DNA of 64,000 bases from Cryptomeria japonica (Eukaryota; Streptophyta; Pinopsida; Cupressales; Cupressaceae): NCBI RefSeq assembly GCF_030272615.1, contig NC_081414.1, positions 813,602,569 through 813,666,568 of the forward strand. The letters run 5' to 3'. Positions 58,340 to 64,000 of this stretch are shown piece by piece. The notes under the pieces were generated by a model, which had not been told where the DNA came from, searched no databases, and saw only the letters and a program-made list of their open reading frames with translations. Each line of letters begins with the position of its first letter. The first letter of the stretch is position 1. Position numbers and translations under genes: made by a program.

Positions 58340-60748
58340 GAGAGCATGTTTGCATATATGTATTGTATCTTTGTCTTTTTATGGACTGTATCTTGGATGG
58401 CTCTTGGTAGCCGATTTTGTAGACTTCATTGTACTCTGAGATATGAGATGATATATATGAGGAGATCCCATATTGTGATGATTATGCATGTGATGATGTA
58501 TGGATGTTTATGCATGTTGATGATTTATTGCTTTAGATGGATATGTGTATATGTATGCATTTGATGAGATGTTTCTTTTATGCATGTTTTTATGATGGGT
58601 TTATGATGTGGAGATACTAACATATGAATGTAGGTTTTTAGATGTATTTGATTTGTGATGTAATGCTTTATGTTTATGTTTTGATGTATGAACAGGATTT
58701 TGTTTTTGATGTTTCCGATTTTGTAATATGATGCGATGATTTATGTGACGATGTTTGAATGAAATGATGTTATGTATGAATATGCATCTAGATGTGTTTT
58801 AGATGAATTGTAACATAGATGAACAAAATGTTAAGTGTAAATGTTTATATGATAAACAAAATGTTAAATGAATGCATATGGATAAACAAAATGTAAAGTA
58901 CAAATATTTATAGGATGATGTGTTTAAATGAATGCATACGGATAAACAAATGTAAAATACAAATGTTTATATGAGGATATGTTAAATGAATGCATACGGA
59001 TAAACAAATGTAAAATACAAATGTTTATATGATGATATGTTTAAGGAATGCATATGTAAAATGGATATATGAGATGGTATGGACCAATGTTGTGTAAACA
59101 AATGGGTTTATGAATCTAAAATGCGTTTAAATATGAAAGTGGGATGATATTATAACTAATATTTGTAATAATTGTACGTTAATACAATTAAAAAGAGGAT
59201 AATGAATGTGATGTGAAATGAATCCTAAAAAATGAGCATTATAAGATACTTAGTAATGAATGAACGCATTTTTTAACTATAAAGAAATGAATGCAAATGA
59301 TAAATGATAAAAAGTTTAATAAAATGATAATGGATAATTGATATGAAATGAATGCTTATTAAATGATTTAAGACAATCAAAGACAATTTAATCTCATGAA
59401 TGAATCTAATTCTTTATGATTGATGCAATGATGCAAATGATTTTAATGAAAACTTATGTCAACAATGAACTATATGCAATGTTTAAGTTTTAAAATGACA
59501 TGAATGGATGTAATGCAAGATGCACCTAAATGTAATGATGATATGACCATGAGGAATGCAAGGTTTTTAAGACTTTGCATGATGCATTGATGATGTATCA
59601 GAGTACTCAGTCGTGATTTGTATTCCAAGACCAGCTTTATTGGTCATTTTTGCATGTAAAAGCGTACATATGAATGAATGGATGGGTGATATGCAACGGA
59701 ATGCAAGATATAAACAGATGAGGTGAAATGACGATCCATAGTGCTCTATTTTCATCATTGAGCTTTAAAATGTTGGAAGAAAATACAAGCATCTTGACAC
59801 AATGATTCAAGATGACCTGAGTATTTCTTTCATGTATTTTAATATAGCAAGTTAATACAAACGACTTGATATAAGGGTCAAGTCGACCAGAGTATTGCTT
59901 GCGGAACAGACAAGGATTATCTCCTTTTGTGCATGACTTGGATCGTCCTCCTTGATCTTAGGCCGATCAGATCCTGAGACAAGTTCATACCGTACTAAGA
60001 AAATAAAAACCTTTATCCTATTTGGAGGAAGAGGAACTAGAGAATCAGCATTTGTACCTGCAACCAAACAGCATATATACATAAAGAATAAAGAATAAGG
60101 ATCCTTGGTAATGGTTCATGTTCATATGGTCGAGGTATACGCTGTAGTCAACAAGGCGTAATGATCTATGATTTGCATTTGGCATAAGATCACGTAGCTT
60201 AGTGAACTTCCCATGTAGACACCATTAGTTTATGCCCCAGAACTTCATCGGAAATGATGTGCAAACGATACAAAACAATGCTAAAAGATTTCGATACAGA
60301 TAAACAAACGTTTATACTCACAAATCAACCAAGTATTTGATAGCCTAACATAATTTTCTTGTCAAAGAAAATGTCATCTTGTCTTTGTTTTGATAAGGAA
60401 GGATGCATCCTTGTTTAAAGATAGGTTTGGTTTGTTTAGGTCGATTGTTTTGGTTTGATTGGTAAATGGGTTTTGTGTGAGTAGTTGTCAATGTTTATTT
60501 TGTATCTGCTTGGATGAGGATGTACAAAGTGTTGTCATGTTTTTGTGTGATTTTCAATGGGTTTGTCCGATGTTTTTGGATTTTGTGAATCATTTTCTAA
60601 TGTTTTTGGTATTTTGAGAGTCATTTTTGAATGTTTTTGGATTTTTTGACGATTGCTTTGAATGAAGAACTTAATGAATCATAAGACAATGTAGAATCCA
60701 CTTCCATCATTAGGATAAGGGTATTGTCCCCAGTTTTTAGACCTGACT
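58340..60748. other. Spacer between pol and the PMD gene, AT-rich, no gene
   Basis: No convincing frame. The first 250 bases after the PMD stop are T-rich and may be its 3' UTR. From 58500 on, words such as ATGATG, ATGAATGCAT and GTTTATATGA recur. Minus frames at 59567-59758 and 59852-60082 have no motif. Confidence 0.6.
58819..59052. repeat. 60-bp tandem repeats in the spacer
   Basis: About four units with GATAAACAAAATGTAAAGTA, then AAATGTTTATATGA and AAATGAATGCATACG. The unit is near 60 bp and the copies differ by a few bases or short gaps. Confidence 0.8.
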
Positions 60749-60991
60749 ATGAAAAGGTGGGATGCTAGACGCATGGAGTACTGTCTTAATTGCAGATTAA
60801 ATAACGAGCCATGGTTGGGATGGATGGATGCGTGTGTGCGTGAATGTGATCGCAACGAGCCTGAAAGATACTGGAGCCATTGCCTTTACGAGTGGCACCT
60901 GTTTGCCAGGTTTTCACCATCGCACTTACCCAAGGTGCCATCGGAGTGGTTGTTCACCGTTTGGATGCATGATTTTTCTTTACTTTTTTGA
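60749..60991 (+). other. Small Cys/Trp-rich plus-strand frame in the spacer
   Basis: An 80-codon frame reads MKRWDARRMEYCLNCRLNNE, with four Cys and seven Trp in its first 50 codons. It overlaps another open plus frame (60828-61061), so it may be chance. It lies just 3' of the minus-strand pol end and upstream of the PMD gene in another orientation. I do not recognise it. Confidence 0.2.
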
Positions 60992-61074
60992 ATGTTTTTG
61001 TATTTTCTTTAGGACATTTTCTAAATGTTTTTGGTATTTTCTGATATGCAGGGGAGCTTGATGCTCTGTACAGC

Positions 61075-64000
61075 TTAGGTATAAAACCGTTTGAGGTGCA
61101 TGCTATTGATTGGATCTGCAAGTGGTTCTCCTTCTGGTGTAGCCAACTGATATGCCCCGGACCCGAATACAGCAGTGACAACATATGGGCCCAACCAATT
61201 TGATTCAAACTTGCCTTGATGTTCTCTGTTTGGTTGGTTGCGAGGATTGTCTCGAAGAACAAGATCACCTACCTCAAATGTACGAGATCTAACTCGGTGA
61301 TTGTAGCTTCTACTCATGCGCTGCTGATAGGCTTTGAGGTGATTGTATGCAGCTTGTTGCTTCTCATCTAGTAACTCCAAGTCCTGAAGACGGGATACTC
61401 TGTATGCTTCATCATCGATGAGATTGTGCAATGACACCCATAAGGATGGTATCTCAACCTCAATAGGTAGGATAGCTTCAGCACCATAGACCAATGAGTA
61501 GGGAGTTGCGCCTGTAGGGGTTCGAATGCTAGTTCGATATGCCCATAATGCTGGATTCAGTTGAACATGCCAATCACGACCGACATCATTGACTGTCTTC
61601 TTTAGGATTCTCAATATGTTTTTATTGGATGCTTCGGCCTGACCATTGCCTTGTGGGTAATAGGGAGTGGAAAAGCGGTGTTGGATATGAAATTTCTCAC
61701 AAAGCTCATGGACATCTTGATTTTTGAAAGGAAGACCGTTATCTGTGATGATGGACATGGGCACACCATACCGGCAGATGATGTAGTTGAGGATGAATGA
61801 GGCGATCTGCTTGCCGGTGACTTGGGTAAGTGGAACAGCTTCAATCCACTTGGTGAAATATTCGGTGGCGGTAATAATGAATTTATGGCCATTGGATGAA
61901 GATGGATGGATTTTACCCACAAGGTCAAGGCCCCATTGACAAAAAGGCCACGGTGTTGTGATTGGTTGCAGTTCTTGAGCTAGTGCATGTATTAGGTCGC
62001 CATGAACTTGACATTTTTTGCACTTCCTGACAAAGTAGTAGGAATCCTTTTCCATAGATGGCCAATAGTATCCAGCTCGCATGATCTTCTTGGCTAGTGA
62101 TGGACCACTTGAGTGATTCCCGCAAATTCCTTCATGTACCGCTTCCAGAGCCTTTGTTATCTCACCTTGTTCTAGACATCGAAGGAGAGTACCATCAAGT
62201 CCGCGTCGGTATAGGGTTTCGGCAATAATGGTATATCGAGCAGTTTGGCGAATGAACATTTTACGTTGGTTATTTGATTGGTTGGGAGGAAGGGTGTGAT
62301 TGCGGAGATAGGTGTAGAACTCACCATACCATGGGGATTCAGAACCGACAAGGCGACATATCATTTCGGATTTGGGGATATCATAAGCAGGGATCCAAAG
62401 CTGTTCTACCAAGAACTCGTAGCGTGTTGAATTCTGTGGAAGATCTAAGAGAGATGCGATGGTAGCCATGGCATCAGCAGCTCGATTCTGATCTCTTGGT
62501 ATCTGCTCAAAAGTGATAGTAGTAAATGATGTCTTTAGATTGTCCACCATTTGCTTGTATGGCATGAGTTTATCATCTTTGGTCTGATATTCATCTGTTG
62601 CTTGTCGAATGACTAGTTGGGAATCGCCATATACTTGTAGTTCTTGTAATTTCCATTGTACGGCTAACCTGAGTCCTGTGATCAAAGCCTCATATTCTAC
62701 TATGTTGTTTGTGCATGGAAATGTGAGCCTGTAAGACTTCGGGATGCTATCACCTTGAGGTGTGATAAACAGAATGCCTGCCCCCGAGCCATGCCTAGTG
62801 TATGAACCATCAAAATATAGTTTCCATGGCTGTGCTTCTGTGATCATGAATATCTCTTCATCTGGAAAATTGGAAATGAGGGGATGATTACCTATGAGTG
62901 GTGCATCGGCCAACTGATCTGCAATAACCTGACCTTTGATAGCCTTACGGTCCACATACTCGATGTCAAATTCACTTAGAATCATTACCCATTTGGCCAA
63001 GTGGCCTGTCAATGCTGCTTTGCTGAGTAAGTACTTGAGGGGATCAATCTTTGCGATGAGTTGTACCTTGTGTGTCAATAAATGGTGTCTCGGTTTAGTG
63101 GCTGCCAGGATTACTGCTAGGCAAGCTCACTCAATAGGTGTGTAATTGAGTTCATAGCCAACCAGTGTACGAGAGATGTAGTATATAGCACACTCTTTGC
63201 CTTCTGCATTATGTTGTGCCAGTAATACACCTAATGCTGTACTTGTTGCTGAGATATAAAGTAACAACGATCTACTGGGATCTGGTGGCATCAGCAATGG
63301 TGGTTTCATGAGATAGTCTTTGAGTGCCTGAAATGCTTGCTAGCATCTGTCATCCCACTGAAAGCGGATGTTCTTGTGTAGCAGGTGTGTGAACGGGTGA
63401 CACTTATCAACCAATTGTGCAATGAATCTTCGGATGGATTGAAGCCGTCCTTGTAGTGTCCTTAGCTGACTGATATTCCTTGGTGGTGGCATGTCCATGA
63501 TTGCCTTAACCTTTGCTAGATCGACCTCAATGCCTTTGCTTGAGACAATGTATCCTAGAAGCTTCCCGGAGGTCACTCCAAAGACACATTTCTTTGGGTT
63601 GAGTCGAACATGGTATTGTTCCAGTCTATCAAAGATTTTATCTAAGATGTGAAGATGTCCTTCTCTAGTAAGTGATTTTGCTAGTAAATCATCCACATAA
63701 TCTTCCATCATAGTATGCATCATGTCATGGAAGATGGTGGTGATTGCTCTTTGATAGGTTGCTCCTGCATTTTTTAGACCAAAAGGCATTACATTCCAGC
63801 AGTATGTGCCCCATGGACATGTGAAGGCTATCTTATGTTGGTCCTCTGGTGCGATCTTTATTTGATTGTATCCTGAAAAGCCATCCATGAGTGAAAGCAT
63901 GGCATGTCCTGCTATCAAATCCACTATGATGTCGATATTTGGTAGGGGGAAGTCATCCTTAGGACATGCCTTATTCAGATCTCTGAAGTCAGTACAAATG
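61075..64000 (-). pseudogene. Tat-type pol: RT, RNase H, aRH, integrase (5' end outside window)
   Basis: One minus frame runs from the window edge to 61075 with two stops, TAG (63340-63342) and TGA (63127-63129). RT has FSGYNQIKIAPEDQHKIAF, VMPFGLKNAGATYQRA and the catalytic YVDD (near 63690). RNase H follows (LGVLLAQHN, IYYISRTLVGYELNYTPIE). The second, aRH-type RNase H has WKLYFDGSYTRHGSGAGILF, NNIVEYEALITGLRLA and YGDSQLVIRQ (62820-62590). Integrase has a zinc finger (VHEGICGNH..., CKKCQ), catalytic Asp in WGLDLVG and SIITDNGLPF and Glu in NGQAEASNK, and ends PINSMHLKRFYT. All catalytic residues seen are intact. Dual RNase H marks the Tat group. Reversal of two single-base changes is all that separates this part from an open frame. 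Confidence 0.93.

Larger units (their letters stand above)
53823..64000 (-). mobile_element. Tat-type Ty3/Gypsy element 2 (3' part, runs out of the window)
   Basis: In minus-strand order: pol with RT, RNase H, aRH and integrase (64000-61075), a 2.7-kb spacer, an antisense PMD gene (56333-58339), an AGCGCT array, a purine tract and the 3' LTR (55190-53823). It is better preserved than element 1, with only two stops in the visible pol. Because its 3' LTR abuts sequence of element 1 in the same orientation, it probably inserted into element 1. The 5' LTR, gag and protease lie beyond 64000. Confidence 0.78.

Overview
This window looks like nuclear DNA of a seed plant with a large, repeat-filled genome; a conifer is the best guess. 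The sequence shows one intron-bearing host gene whose protein follows plant BRR2 closely, a 17.7-kb intron packed with nested LTR retrotransposons, and about 35 kb of further nested Copia and Ty3/Gypsy elements. The conifer assignment is an inference from intron size, AT-rich degenerate repeats and element types; no marker here proves the species. All calls come from reading the sequence; no database search was possible.

Layout. 1-3.9 kb is AT-rich with no convincing gene. 3.9-28.6 kb is the complete gene for the spliceosomal helicase BRR2 (U5 snRNP 200-kDa subunit): three coding exons, 2,173 codons, no disabling change, split by introns of 140 bp and 17,742 bp. The large intron holds a 16.4-kb antisense non-autonomous LTR element (8014-24401, 5-bp target duplication) that carries pieces of host genes (an NT-C2-type protein and a UGGT-like piece) instead of gag and pol. 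Four later insertions sit inside it: a 4.3-kb solo LTR with a palindromic repeat array, a small TRIM-like element, a solo LTR inside that element's LTR, and a 1.5-kb solo LTR.

28.6-30.8 kb is unassigned. 30.8-34.3 kb is a decayed plus-strand Ty3/Gypsy element with a LINE fragment in it. About 34.7-53.8 kb is a minus-strand Ty3/Gypsy element of the Tat type (second, aRH-type RNase H). Its 3' LTR holds two nested solo LTRs of one family in opposite orientation, and its reverse transcriptase is split by a full-length but dead Copia element (45191-52531). 53.8 kb to the window end is a second, better preserved Tat-type element that appears to be inserted in the first.

The most interesting signal is that both Tat-type elements carry, 3' of pol and in antisense, a gene for a plant mobile domain (PMD) protein. 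In the better copy the reading frame is open for about 2.0 kb except for four stops (one TGA, three TAG), each explained by a single C-to-T change at a CG or CHG site. The decayed copy shows the same TAG pattern at the matching place. Upstream of each PMD frame lies a short-word array with a period near 20 bp but a different word (AGCGCT in one, CCATGGTCC-like in the other).
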